Below, piece after piece: positions 34,678-42,776 of a DNA stretch of 64,000 nucleotides. Position numbers and translations under genes: made by a program. The notes under the pieces were generated by a model that worked only from the letters and a program-made list of their open reading frames with translations, had not been told where the DNA came from and made no database searches. The stretch's first letter is position 1. Each line of letters begins with the position of its first letter. The stretch lies in contig JAILNX010000032.1 in the NCBI GenBank assembly GCA_024691085.1, forward strand, positions 1 through 64,000. Reading direction: 5' to 3'. Source of the DNA: Clostridiales bacterium. Lineage in GTDB: Bacteria > Bacillota > Clostridia > Christensenellales > CAG-138.

Positions 34678-35785
34678 AACCGATCCTTTCAAGATCATTC
34701 CAAAACCGCGGAGCGGATTTATTCACGCATTCGGCGCCGTCGACCGTGACGGGCTTGTCCGATATCATCGACATTACGGCGGCCGCAAACGCGAGCCGGT
34801 GATCCCCGAGGGAGGAACATTCCCCGCCATTAAGCCGCCCGGAGCCGTGGATCATGACCGCGTCGGAAAGAACCTCCGCGCTTCCGCCGAGATCGCGTAT
34901 CAGCTTAACGACGCTCGATTCGCGGTCGGATTCCTTCGTGCGGAGCCGTCTCGTGCCGCGTATCACGGTATCGCCCCTTTTTCCGCAGGCGCAGGCCGCG
35001 AGCACGGGCAGAAGGTCGGGACAGTCGGTGATATCGCATTCTGCCATGTCGGCGAGCTTCATAAGATCCTTGTCCGGCTGGAGGGTATCGTCTGACGAGC
35101 CGATGATCTCGACGTCTCCGCCGAGAACGTTCATCGCCTCGAATACGGCCGCGTACGAGCGGTCGCCGGTAACTGGGATCTTATCCGGCGCGGCGTACTT
35201 TGACGGATGCGTCACGCAGCCCGCTTCCGTCTCGTCGATCCTGCCGCCGAAGAGCCTGACGAGATCGAGCGTCATATCGGCATATGGTTTTGAAACGAGA
35301 CCGTTCAAGACCGTTATCTCGCAGTCGTGCGGGAGAAGGGGGAGGGCGATCAGAAGCCCCGACAGAAACTGGCTCGAGCGGGAGCAGTCGATCGCGTACC
35401 TTTCTTCGTCAAGCTTTTTTTCAATTACGAATCCGCGATCCGTATACGAAGCGTTAACCGAAAAACAGCTTTCAAACTCGGCTATCCCGCGTTCGATCAC
35501 GCGCGCCTCGCCTTCGATCTCAGCCCTTCCTTCAAGAAGCAGAACGGGCGTCAGCATACGCATGAGCGCTGCGGATCCGCCGACGTAATGCCTTGAGGAG
35601 CCGACCGCGCTTAAGGCGCACAAGATATCCGACGAAAGCTCCTGGCCGGGGAAGCCCTCGACTGCGCGCGCGGGATCTTCGCCCGAGAGCGCGAGAAGGA
35701 GCGCGGCGCGTATCGCCTCGGATTTCGAGGGCGGAAGAATCACCGCGCCGTGAGGGCGTATCCCGTTTTTCAGCTCAACTATCAT
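34652..35785 (-). CDS. aroA: Divergent 3-phosphoshikimate 1-carboxyvinyltransferase (EPSP synthase)
   Basis: At 377 residues it is about 50 shorter than usual. It retains P-P-S-K-S (19-23, shikimate-phosphate site), S-S-Q-F-L-S-G (about 137), D-C-P-D-L-L-P-V-L-A, R-L-R-T-K-E-S-D-R and G-D-H-R-L-A-F. The phosphoenolpyruvate loop, normally GNAGT or ESGST before Arg, reads G-G-S-A-A-L-M-R, so the small Gly-x-Thr pattern is lost, and the segment before it is abbreviated. Together with aroC and the mutase-kinase it supplies chorismate. ATG at 35785 lies very close to the predicted transcription start and lacks a well-spaced ribosome site. Confidence 0.85.
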   Translation of the reverse strand: MIVELKNGIRPHGAVILPPSKSEAIRAALLLALSGEDPARAVEGFPGQELSSDILCALSAVGSSRHYVGGSAALMRMLTPVLLLEGRAEIEGEARVIERGIAEFESCFSVNASYTDRGFVIEKKLDEERYAIDCSRSSQFLSGLLIALPLLPHDCEITVLNGLVSKPYADMTLDLVRLFGGRIDETEAGCVTHPSKYAAPDKIPVTGDRSYAAVFEAMNVLGGDVEIIGSSDDTLQPDKDLMKLADMAECDITDCPDLLPVLAACACGKRGDTVIRGTRRLRTKESDRESSVVKLIRDLGGSAEVLSDAVMIHGSGRLNGGECSSLGDHRLAFAAAVMSMISDKPVTVDGAECVNKSAPRFWNDLERIGYGLDWKQR

Positions 35786-35791
35786 GCCTTT

Positions 35792-35820
35792 AGTATATCA
35801 CGCCCGATACTTGAAATCAA
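35792..35820 (-). promoter_or_regulatory. Promoter of the aroA operon
   Basis: On the minus strand TTGATT (35815-35820), 17 bp, TATACT (35792-35797). The predicted start falls at about 35785, the aroA ATG itself. Its -35 overlaps the -35 of the divergent flavodiiron gene by two bases. Confidence 0.5.
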
Positions 35821-35839
35821 ACCCGATAAATGATATACT
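35811..35839 (+). promoter_or_regulatory. Promoter of the flavodiiron fusion gene
   Basis: TTGAAA (35811-35816), 17 bp, TATACT (35834-35839), then AAAGGAGGC ribosome site before ATG 35869. Confidence 0.65.
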
Positions 35840-35868
35840 GAATCGATAAGAATCAAAGGAGGCAAAGT

Positions 35869-37848
35869 ATGTACTGCACAAGAAAAGTAACCGACGACAT
35901 CATCTGGGTAGGCGGCAACGACCGCAGACTCTCCGTGTTCGAGGGAGTTTATAAATGCCCGACAGGCGTTTCCTACAATTCATATCTTATCAAGGATGAA
36001 AAGACCGCTTTAATGGATACGGTCGACAGCTCCGTCGCGGCGGTATTCTTCGAGAACGTCGATCACGAGCTCGGCGGAAGGCTCCTCGATTACGTAGTCG
36101 TTCAGCACATGGAGCCCGATCATTCCGCGACTCTCGGCGAGCTTATAATGAGGCATCCCGAGGCGAAGATCGTCGCGAACCAGAAGCTCTCCGTGATGAT
36201 AAAGCAGTATTTCGACTTTGACCTCGACTCCCGGCTCGTCCTCGTCAAGGAGGGCGACGTGCTCGAGCTCGGCCGCCACTCGCTCACGTTCGTAATGGCG
36301 CCTATGGTGCACTGGCCCGAGGTCATGGTGACGTTCGATACCGCGACCGGCGTGCTCTTTACCGCCGACGCCTTCGGAACTTTCGGCGCTCTCGACGGCG
36401 CGCTCTTTGCGGACGAGGTCGATTTCATGCGCGACTATCTCGACGAGGCGAGAAGGTATTATACCAATATCGTGGGCAAATACGGCACGCAGGTCTCGGC
36501 GCTCCTCAAAAAGGCGGCGGGCCTCAAGATCAATATGCTGCTGCCGCTTCACGGCTTCGTATGGAGGACGGGCATCGGCGACATACTTGAAAAGTACATC
36601 AAGTGGGCGACCTACGAGCCCGAGGAGAAGGCCGTCATGATCGCGTACGCCTCCGTTTACGGCAATACCAAAAACGCGGCGGAGATACTTGCCTGCCGCC
36701 TCCGCGACCTCGGCGTAAAGACATATATGTACGACGTTTCCGTAACGAGCTCGGACTATATCATCGCCGCGGCGTTCAAGGTAAGTCACCTCGTGTTCGC
36801 TTCGACGACCTACAACGCCGGCATATTCGTAAAGATGGAGGAGCTCCTTCACGATCTTGCCGCGCATAATATCCAGAACCGCACCGTCGCCTTTATCGAG
36901 AACGGCACATGGGCGGCGACGAGCGGCAAGCTCATGCGCGAGATAATCGCGGGATGCAGGAACATGAATATCCTCGAGAGCACCGTTTCGCTCAAGTCCT
37001 CGGTCAAGCCTGAGAAGCGCAGGGAAACGGAAGCCCTTGCCGAGGTCATCGCGGCGGGATTTGTAAAGCCCGTGTTCCGCCAGTCTGAGGAAGTCGCCGC
37101 GGCTGTAGAGCCCGTTGCCTTCAACAAGCTCTCGTACGGTCTGTTCGTTCTGACCGCACGCGACGGCAACAAGCTGAACGGCTGCATTATCAACACAGCG
37201 CAGATGCTGACCGACAGCCCCAAGCGTATAACCATAGCCGTCAACAAGCAGAACTTCACCCACGACATGATCATGAAGACGGGCGAGTTCAACGTATCCG
37301 TCCTCACCGAGAGCGTCACGATGAACACCTTCGAGCGTTTCGGATTCGCGTCGGGCAGGGATACCGAAAAGTTCATTGATTTTGCGGATTTCGAGATCTC
37401 GGCAAACGGCATTCCCTACGTCACGAAGCACACCAACGCGTTCTTCTCGGCGAAGGTCGTCTCCTCTTCCGACAACGGCACGCACACCCTGTTCATCGCC
37501 GAGGTGACGGAGGCGGCCGTTCTTTCCGACGAGCCGAGCGTGACCTACGCATATTACTTCGCTCATATCAAGCCCAAAAAAAACAAGCCCGCCGTACAGA
37601 AAGCCGGCTGGGTCTGCAAGACCTGCGGCTACGTCTATGAGGGCGAGACGCTTCCCGAGGGATACGAGTGCCCCATCTGCAAGCACGGAGCGGAGGACTT
37701 TGAATTCGTTGAGCCCGAGGCGAAGCCGACAGGCCACAAGTGGGTCTGCGAGATATGCGGATTCGAGTACGAGGGCGATTCACTTCCCGCCGACTTCGTC
37801 TGTCCGCTCTGCAAGCACGGCGCGGAGGATTTCAAACAGCTCTATTGA
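35869..37848 (+). CDS. Flavodiiron protein fused to flavin reductase and two rubredoxins
   Basis: A 659-residue four-module O2/NO-scavenging enzyme. Residues 1-250 form the metallo-beta-lactamase diiron domain (H-M-E-P-D-H at 80-85, V-H-W-P-E-V, T-A-D-A-F-G, L-H-G-F). Residues 255-395 are a flavodoxin domain (A-Y-A-S-V-Y-G-N-T-K-N-A binds FMN). Residues about 415-560 are a flavin-reductase-like split-barrel domain. Then follow two rubredoxins (about 579-615 and 624-659), each with two C-x2-C knuckles (C-K-T-C-G/C-P-I-C-K and C-E-I-C-G/C-P-L-C-K). Electrons would pass from NAD(P)H through flavin and rubredoxin to the diiron site. Own promoter and terminator. The two rubredoxins are similar enough to suggest internal duplication. 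Confidence 0.95.
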   Translation: MYCTRKVTDDIIWVGGNDRRLSVFEGVYKCPTGVSYNSYLIKDEKTALMDTVDSSVAAVFFENVDHELGGRLLDYVVVQHMEPDHSATLGELIMRHPEAKIVANQKLSVMIKQYFDFDLDSRLVLVKEGDVLELGRHSLTFVMAPMVHWPEVMVTFDTATGVLFTADAFGTFGALDGALFADEVDFMRDYLDEARRYYTNIVGKYGTQVSALLKKAAGLKINMLLPLHGFVWRTGIGDILEKYIKWATYEPEEKAVMIAYASVYGNTKNAAEILACRLRDLGVKTYMYDVSVTSSDYIIAAAFKVSHLVFASTTYNAGIFVKMEELLHDLAAHNIQNRTVAFIENGTWAATSGKLMREIIAGCRNMNILESTVSLKSSVKPEKRRETEALAEVIAAGFVKPVFRQSEEVAAAVEPVAFNKLSYGLFVLTARDGNKLNGCIINTAQMLTDSPKRITIAVNKQNFTHDMIMKTGEFNVSVLTESVTMNTFERFGFASGRDTEKFIDFADFEISANGIPYVTKHTNAFFSAKVVSSSDNGTHTLFIAEVTEAAVLSDEPSVTYAYYFAHIKPKKNKPAVQKAGWVCKTCGYVYEGETLPEGYECPICKHGAEDFEFVEPEAKPTGHKWVCEICGFEYEGDSLPADFVCPLCKHGAEDFKQLY

Positions 37849-37860
37849 CCAAAACAAATA

Positions 37861-37892
37861 AAGCGGTGAGCAGGGTTGCTCGCCGCTTTTTG
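37861..37892 (+). terminator. Terminator of the flavodiiron gene
   Basis: AAGCGGTGAGCA-GGGT-TGCTCGCCGCTT followed by TTT. Confidence 0.8.
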
Positions 37893-37897
37893 TTGAC

Positions 37898-40048
37898 TTA
37901 CAGAAGATTAAGCTTCGCTCGGAACGATATCGTCCTCGGAGTCGCGATACTGTCGAATTTTATGACGTGCGCCGAGTTCTCCGAGTCCGTCCCGATAACG
38001 GTCCCCTCGCCGAGTATGGGATGGCTCACCCTCTGACCGACTGCGAGGCTCACGGGATCGTCGCCCGAAGAGAGCAGCCTGTTCGACTGCGCGATATGCC
38101 CGCGTACGGCCTTGATCAGGGAATCATTCGGCTTCTTGGTGTATTCGAGGAGCTCCTCGTCGATATCGAGCAGGAATCTTGACGGATAGCGCGGCGTGCC
38201 GTCGTGGTTCACGCCCTCGGCCTCAGAAAGGAACAGCCGCTTCTGCGCTCTCGTCATAGCGACGAATGCGAGCCTTCGCTCTTCCTCCATGCCGTGGAGC
38301 GTGCGCACCTTGCGCGATGGGAATATGCCGTCGTTCATGCCGCAAAGGAAGACGTACGGAAACTCAAGGCCCTTTGCCGCATGCACGGTCATGAGCTTCA
38401 CCTTGTCGCCCGATTCCATCGCGTCGCTGTTCGTGAACAGCGCGATATGCGAAAGGTAGTGCTCGAGCGTCGCTTCCTCGCCGCAGGAGGTCTCGTACTC
38501 ATAAACGGACTGCTTGAGCTCCGCCAGATCGTCCAACCGCTCCTGACTGCCCTCGGTGCGAAGCATCTCCTCGTAACCCGACTTGTCGAGGATATCGGAC
38601 AGAAGCTCCGAGACGGGACGTCCGGACTGCCCGGAGGAGAAACGCTCGATCAGCGCGATATAATCCGTCGCGCCCGTGCCCTTGAAGCGTGGATCGTCCG
38701 CAAGCTCCTTAAGCGCGCCAAAGAGGCTGATCCCGCGCTTTGCCGCGTGATCCTCAAGTATTTTCATACGGCTCACGCCGATATTGCGCTTCGGCCTGTT
38801 GACCGTGCGTCTGAACGCGAGATCGTCACCGTATGCCGTCATGCGAAGATACGAGAGCGCGTCCTTGATCTCCGTCCTGTCGAAGAACTGAGCGCCGCTG
38901 TAGATGACGTAGGGCAGTTTTTTCTTAATAAACGTCTCTTCGATCGTCCTCGTGACGTAGTGCGCGCGGTAGAGTACGGTAATGTCTTTTAACGGAACGC
39001 CTGCGGCCGAAAGCTCTTCGATCCTTTCGGCGATCCATTTGGCCTCGTCCGCGGACGAACGGGCGTGGTGGCAGAGCACGCTCTCGCCGTGGGGGAGCAT
39101 GGGGACGAGATCCTTCTTTATACGGTTTTCGTTCTTCGAAATAAGGGAGTTCGCGGCAGCGAGTATCTCGGGAGTCGAACGGTAGTTTTCGTTCATCATC
39201 ACGGTCTTCGTGCCGTAAAAGCGCTTGTCGAAGTCAAGGAGGAAGCTTATGTTCGCCCCACGCCAGGTATAGATCGTCTGGTCGGGATCGCCTACCACGA
39301 AGAGGTTTTTGTGATAGCCGCAGAGCACCTCCATCAGCCTAAACTGGATGTCGTCGATGTCCTGGAACTCGTCTATCATTATGTACTCAAGACGCTTCTG
39401 CCACTTGAGCCTAATATCCTCGTGGTTCTCGAAGATATAGAGCGTGAAGTTCAGAAGATCGTTGTAGTCGAGTCCGAAGCATTTCTTCTGCTGATAGAGG
39501 TAGCCGTAGAAAATGATGTCGCGCGTCTCGGACGCCTGCATGTATTTTTCGAAAAGCGTCGCGAGATCCATGCGGATAATATCGAGATAATAGCGAGGCC
39601 TGTTCTTGAGCTTTTCGATCTCGATCATATCCCTCGCGTTCGAGAATGTCATATTGCGGAGCGTAAGCCCGCGCTCCTCGTAGATGATCCTCAGCATCGA
39701 GTCGATATCGGAATTGTCGAGCACGAGAAAGCTCTTGGGATAGGATACCGCGAAGCTCTCCTCCTTAAGCACCTCCACGCAGAAGCCGTGGAACGTGTTG
39801 ACGATACCCGTATCGCTGTCGCCGGTAAGCAGATGGATGCGCTGGCGCATCTCATTAGCGGCCTTGTTGGTAAATGTCACGCAGAGTATGTTCCCCGGCA
39901 GAATGCCCATATCGTTCACGAGATAGGCGAATCTGTGGGAAAGGGCGCGCGTTTTGCCCGAGCCAGCGCCCGCGATGACGCGCACAAAACCCTCGGTCGT
40001 CGTAACGGCGGCCGTCTGCGCGGCGTTGAGTTTATCGGTCGTTTCCAT
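37898..40048 (-). CDS. pcrA: UvrD/PcrA-type ATP-dependent 3'-5' DNA helicase
   Basis: A 716-residue superfamily 1A helicase. Motif Ia/I A-G-A-G-S-G-K-T-R-A (about 27-36), motif II D-E-F-Q-D-I-D, motif III G-D-P-D-Q-T-I-Y-T-W-R-G-A, motif IV E-N-Y-R-S-T, motif V V-H-A-A-K-G-L-E and motif VI V-A-M-T-R-A are all present. The C-terminus carries the Tudor-like RNA-polymerase-binding domain of PcrA (V-S-H-P-I-L-G-E-G-T-V). Functions in nucleotide-excision repair and replication-conflict resolution. It overlaps the 3' end of msrA by 17 nt. Confidence 0.93.
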   Translation of the reverse strand: METTDKLNAAQTAAVTTTEGFVRVIAGAGSGKTRALSHRFAYLVNDMGILPGNILCVTFTNKAANEMRQRIHLLTGDSDTGIVNTFHGFCVEVLKEESFAVSYPKSFLVLDNSDIDSMLRIIYEERGLTLRNMTFSNARDMIEIEKLKNRPRYYLDIIRMDLATLFEKYMQASETRDIIFYGYLYQQKKCFGLDYNDLLNFTLYIFENHEDIRLKWQKRLEYIMIDEFQDIDDIQFRLMEVLCGYHKNLFVVGDPDQTIYTWRGANISFLLDFDKRFYGTKTVMMNENYRSTPEILAAANSLISKNENRIKKDLVPMLPHGESVLCHHARSSADEAKWIAERIEELSAAGVPLKDITVLYRAHYVTRTIEETFIKKKLPYVIYSGAQFFDRTEIKDALSYLRMTAYGDDLAFRRTVNRPKRNIGVSRMKILEDHAAKRGISLFGALKELADDPRFKGTGATDYIALIERFSSGQSGRPVSELLSDILDKSGYEEMLRTEGSQERLDDLAELKQSVYEYETSCGEEATLEHYLSHIALFTNSDAMESGDKVKLMTVHAAKGLEFPYVFLCGMNDGIFPSRKVRTLHGMEEERRLAFVAMTRAQKRLFLSEAEGVNHDGTPRYPSRFLLDIDEELLEYTKKPNDSLIKAVRGHIAQSNRLLSSGDDPVSLAVGQRVSHPILGEGTVIGTDSENSAHVIKFDSIATPRTISFRAKLNLL

Positions 40049-40535
40049 TCTTCTTGAGATTCAGAAGCCACGGAGCTATGTGGCAGTAGCCCGTCGGGTT
40101 CTTCACAAGGTATTTCTGGTGGTATTCCTCTGCGGTATAGAAGTTCTCAAGCGGCTTCACCTCGACGGCGAGCGGCTTTCCGATCTCATCCTCGACCTTT
40201 TTGACCGAGGCGTTTATCGCGGGTAGAAGGGAGACGTCGTCATAATAGATGCCGGTACGGTACTGCACGCCCTCGTCCTCGCCCTGCTTGTTCACAGAGG
40301 TCGGATCGATTATCATGAAGTAGTATTCGAGTATCTTTTCGGGAGCGATAACGCTCTCGTCGAAATCGACGCGCACGGTCTCCGCGTGTCCGGAATTCGC
40401 GCAGACGTCCTTATAGGTCGGGTTTTCGGTCGGGCCGTTGGCGTAGCCGGTTTCCGTTTTCACAACTCCGTCAAACTGGTCGAAAAATCTCTGCGCGCCC
40501 CAGAAACAGCCGCCTGCAAGATAAAGGGTCTTCAT
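40032..40535 (-). CDS. msrA: Peptide methionine-S-sulfoxide reductase
   Basis: A 167-residue MsrA with the catalytic G-G-C-F-W-G (Cys10) near the N-terminus, T-G-Y-A-N-G, Y-K-D-V-C-A-N-S-G-H-A-E and D-P-T-S-V-N-K-Q-G-E-D. Cys10 is the nucleophile; the other Cys (within K-D-V-C) is in the position often seen in bacterial enzymes. Reduces methionine-S-sulfoxide in oxidised proteins. First gene of an operon with pcrA, and divergent from the MATE gene through a shared promoter. Confidence 0.95.
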   Translation of the reverse strand: MKTLYLAGGCFWGAQRFFDQFDGVVKTETGYANGPTENPTYKDVCANSGHAETVRVDFDESVIAPEKILEYYFMIIDPTSVNKQGEDEGVQYRTGIYYDDVSLLPAINASVKKVEDEIGKPLAVEVKPLENFYTAEEYHQKYLVKNPTGYCHIAPWLLNLKKNGNDR

Positions 40536-40567
40536 TGTATGCTCCGTTCTTTTTTTATTGTGAGTTC

Positions 40568-40596
40568 ATTATACATTTTTTCGCTCTCTATTGCAA
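40568..40596 (-). promoter_or_regulatory. msrA promoter (shares its -35 with the MATE promoter)
   Basis: On the minus strand TTGCAA (40591-40596), 17 bp, TATAAT (40568-40573). TTGCAA is self-complementary. Confidence 0.65.
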
Positions 40597-40619
40597 TAAA
40601 GGAAGCGCTTTGATATAAT
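40591..40619 (+). promoter_or_regulatory. MATE promoter (shares its -35 with the msrA promoter)
   Basis: TTGCAA (40591-40596), 17 bp, TATAAT (40614-40619). The same hexamer is the -35 of the leftward promoter. Confidence 0.65.
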
Positions 40620-40651
40620 TATTTTAAATACGGCGGACAGAAAGCGGTCAT

Positions 40652-42058
40652 ATGTCAGAAAAAAGGTTCATTAGATTTTCGCTCCTTCCCGCGGTGATCG
40701 CGCTCGCGTGGCCCACCATGCTCGAGCAGCTCATGCAGACGGCGGTGCAGTACATCGACACCGCTATGGTCGGCGCTCTCGGCACTGAGGCGACCGCGGC
40801 GGTGGGCTCCACAACAACGGTAAACTGGCTTATCGGCTCCACGATCTCGGCTTTCGGGGTCGGTTTTCTTGCGTTTATCGCGCGGGCTCTCGGCGCGGGC
40901 GAGAACGACAGGGCGAGGCGCGCGTCAGCGCAGAGCGTGCTCTTTACGGTCGTTATCGGCGTGTTCGTAACCGCCGTGACGCTTTCGCTCTCTGGACTCA
41001 TTCCCGGCTGGATGCAGGTCGATCCCGCGATAAGAAAGACCGCCTCTGCATATTTCTTTGTACTGTATCTTCCGATGCTCCCGCGCACGGCGACGATCGT
41101 TTTCGGAACGGTCTTAAGGTCCGCAGGCGATTCGAAAACGCCGATGTTTGTGGGGCTCGGGATAAACGTACTTAACGTTATCCTGAACTTCCTGTTCATC
41201 TACGAGCCGAGGTTCGTAACTGTCTTCGGCCGGGAGGTATTCCTTTGGGGTTTGGGATGGGGAGTCGTCGGAGCCGCGGCCGCAAGCGCGGTCAGCTTCA
41301 CGCTCGGCGGCGTCGCGATAACGGTCACGCTCTTTAAGCACAAAAAGGTCTCGCCCGCTGGGATATCCCTTAAACCGGACAAGAGCATCATCTCTCCGGT
41401 CATGCGCGTCGCGTTCCCGAATATGCTTCAAAGGTTCGGGACAAGCTTCGGCTACGTCGCTTTCGCAGCGATGATCAATTCCCTTGGCGGAATGCCGACG
41501 GCGGCCCATACGATCGCAAACACGGTCGAGTCGGCGTTCTACATCCCCGGATACGGAATGATGACCGCCGCGGCGACGCTTACGGGTAACGCGATAGGCG
41601 CGAACGACAGGCAGGAAGTGAAGGATCTCGCGAGGGTAATCACGCTCGTCGAGGTCGTGCTGATGGTCGTATCGGGCGCGCTCCTGTTCGTATTCGCTCC
41701 TTCTATGGCGCGGCTTTTCAGCAAGGACGCCGCGGTCATCGCGCTCGCGGCGACGGTACTCCGCATGGTCGCCTGCTCGGAACCCTTCTTCGGAGTCGGC
41801 ATAGTCGTCGAGGGCATGCTTGAGGGAGCGGGGCAGACGGTCGCTCCGTTCATATTCAATATCATCGGAATGTGGGGCATAAGGATACTCGGCACGTTCA
41901 TCTGCTTAAAGCTCTTCGGGCTGGGACTTGAGGCCGCGTGGGCGTGCATGATCGCGCATAACCTCGTACTGTTCGCGATGTTCGTTATCTATTACGCCCG
42001 CGGGAAATGGAATCCGATCGGGAAAGGAGAAAAAACAACAGTTGCAGGCGAAGTATAA
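40652..42058 (+). CDS. MATE-family efflux transporter
   Basis: A 468-residue protein with 12 predicted membrane helices in two MatE repeats (about 15-175 and 240-400). Repeat starts such as A-L-A-W-P-T-M-L-E-Q-L-M-Q-T and V-A-F-P-N-M-L-Q-R-F-G-T and the V-D-x-A-M-V-G-type segment (I-D-T-A-M-V-G-A-L-G) place it in the DinF/NorM-like bacterial group. It would export cationic drugs or metabolites using Na+ or H+. Its end overlaps the next HAD gene by 17 nt. Confidence 0.92.
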   Translation: MSEKRFIRFSLLPAVIALAWPTMLEQLMQTAVQYIDTAMVGALGTEATAAVGSTTTVNWLIGSTISAFGVGFLAFIARALGAGENDRARRASAQSVLFTVVIGVFVTAVTLSLSGLIPGWMQVDPAIRKTASAYFFVLYLPMLPRTATIVFGTVLRSAGDSKTPMFVGLGINVLNVILNFLFIYEPRFVTVFGREVFLWGLGWGVVGAAAASAVSFTLGGVAITVTLFKHKKVSPAGISLKPDKSIISPVMRVAFPNMLQRFGTSFGYVAFAAMINSLGGMPTAAHTIANTVESAFYIPGYGMMTAAATLTGNAIGANDRQEVKDLARVITLVEVVLMVVSGALLFVFAPSMARLFSKDAAVIALAATVLRMVACSEPFFGVGIVVEGMLEGAGQTVAPFIFNIIGMWGIRILGTFICLKLFGLGLEAAWACMIAHNLVLFAMFVIYYARGKWNPIGKGEKTTVAGEV

Positions 42059-42776
42059 AAACTACGTTTTCGACCTGTACGGAACGCTTTTCGACGTTTG
42101 GACCGATGAGACGGATCCCTCTTTCCGGGAGGCCGTTTCGAAGTTCTATTCCGGAAACGGTGCAGAGTACGGGCCCGATGAGTTTATCAATGAGTATCTG
42201 CGCCTGTGCGGTGAGGCGCAGTCCGCCGATCCCGATCCGTATTTCGAACTGGAGCTTCGGGACGTGTTCGGAAAGCTCTACTCGCTTAAAGGCGTTGACG
42301 CAGACGCGCGTCTTGTCGCCGAGACCGCCGTTTATTTCAGAAAGGCGTCGACCAAAAAACTGGAGCTCTACCCGTGGGTCAGACCGGTTTTCGGCATGAT
42401 CAAAAGGGCGGGGGGAAGGATATTCCTCTTAAGCAACGCGCAGGCGTGCTTCACGATGCCCGAGCTTGCGGAAAAAGGGATCGCGGGCGATTTCGACGGG
42501 ATAGTGATATCGTCGGACGTGTCCGCGAAAAAACCGTCGCCGAAAATCATGCTGGCGCTTCTTGACCGCTTTGAGCTTAACGCTGAAGATTGCCTGATGA
42601 CAGGCAACGATCAGCACACGGACGTTGCGATCGCCCGCTCGTTCTCGATGGATTCGTTCTATATTAAGACCGCGACGTCGGGCGAATACGATCCGCTTTT
42701 AAAGGCGGATATCGAGCTCCTCAACGAAGACTATACGAAAATACCCGGACTGATCGGATTGAAAGACTATGTATGA
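42042..42776 (+). CDS. HAD-family hydrolase
   Basis: A 244-residue haloacid-dehalogenase-type phosphatase. Motif I is F-D-L-Y-G-T-L-F-D (Asp about 10), motif II L-L-S-N-A (Ser), the catalytic Lys in S-A-K-K-P-S-P, and motif IV T-G-N-D. It has a C1-type helical cap, like YjjG-type nucleotidases or 2-haloacid dehalogenases. TTG start at 42042 after AAAGGAG; overlaps the MATE gene upstream and the next HAD gene by 8 nt. The second Asp of motif I is Tyr (D-L-Y), as in many dehalogenase-like members. Confidence 0.85.
   Translation: MQAKYKNYVFDLYGTLFDVWTDETDPSFREAVSKFYSGNGAEYGPDEFINEYLRLCGEAQSADPDPYFELELRDVFGKLYSLKGVDADARLVAETAVYFRKASTKKLELYPWVRPVFGMIKRAGGRIFLLSNAQACFTMPELAEKGIAGDFDGIVISSDVSAKKPSPKIMLALLDRFELNAEDCLMTGNDQHTDVAIARSFSMDSFYIKTATSGEYDPLLKADIELLNEDYTKIPGLIGLKDYV

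Noticed and set aside
36010-37737. 575-codon antisense frame opposite the flavodiiron gene
   Set aside because: Product is His/Arg/Asp-rich with no motif; a consequence of codon bias on the opposite strand.
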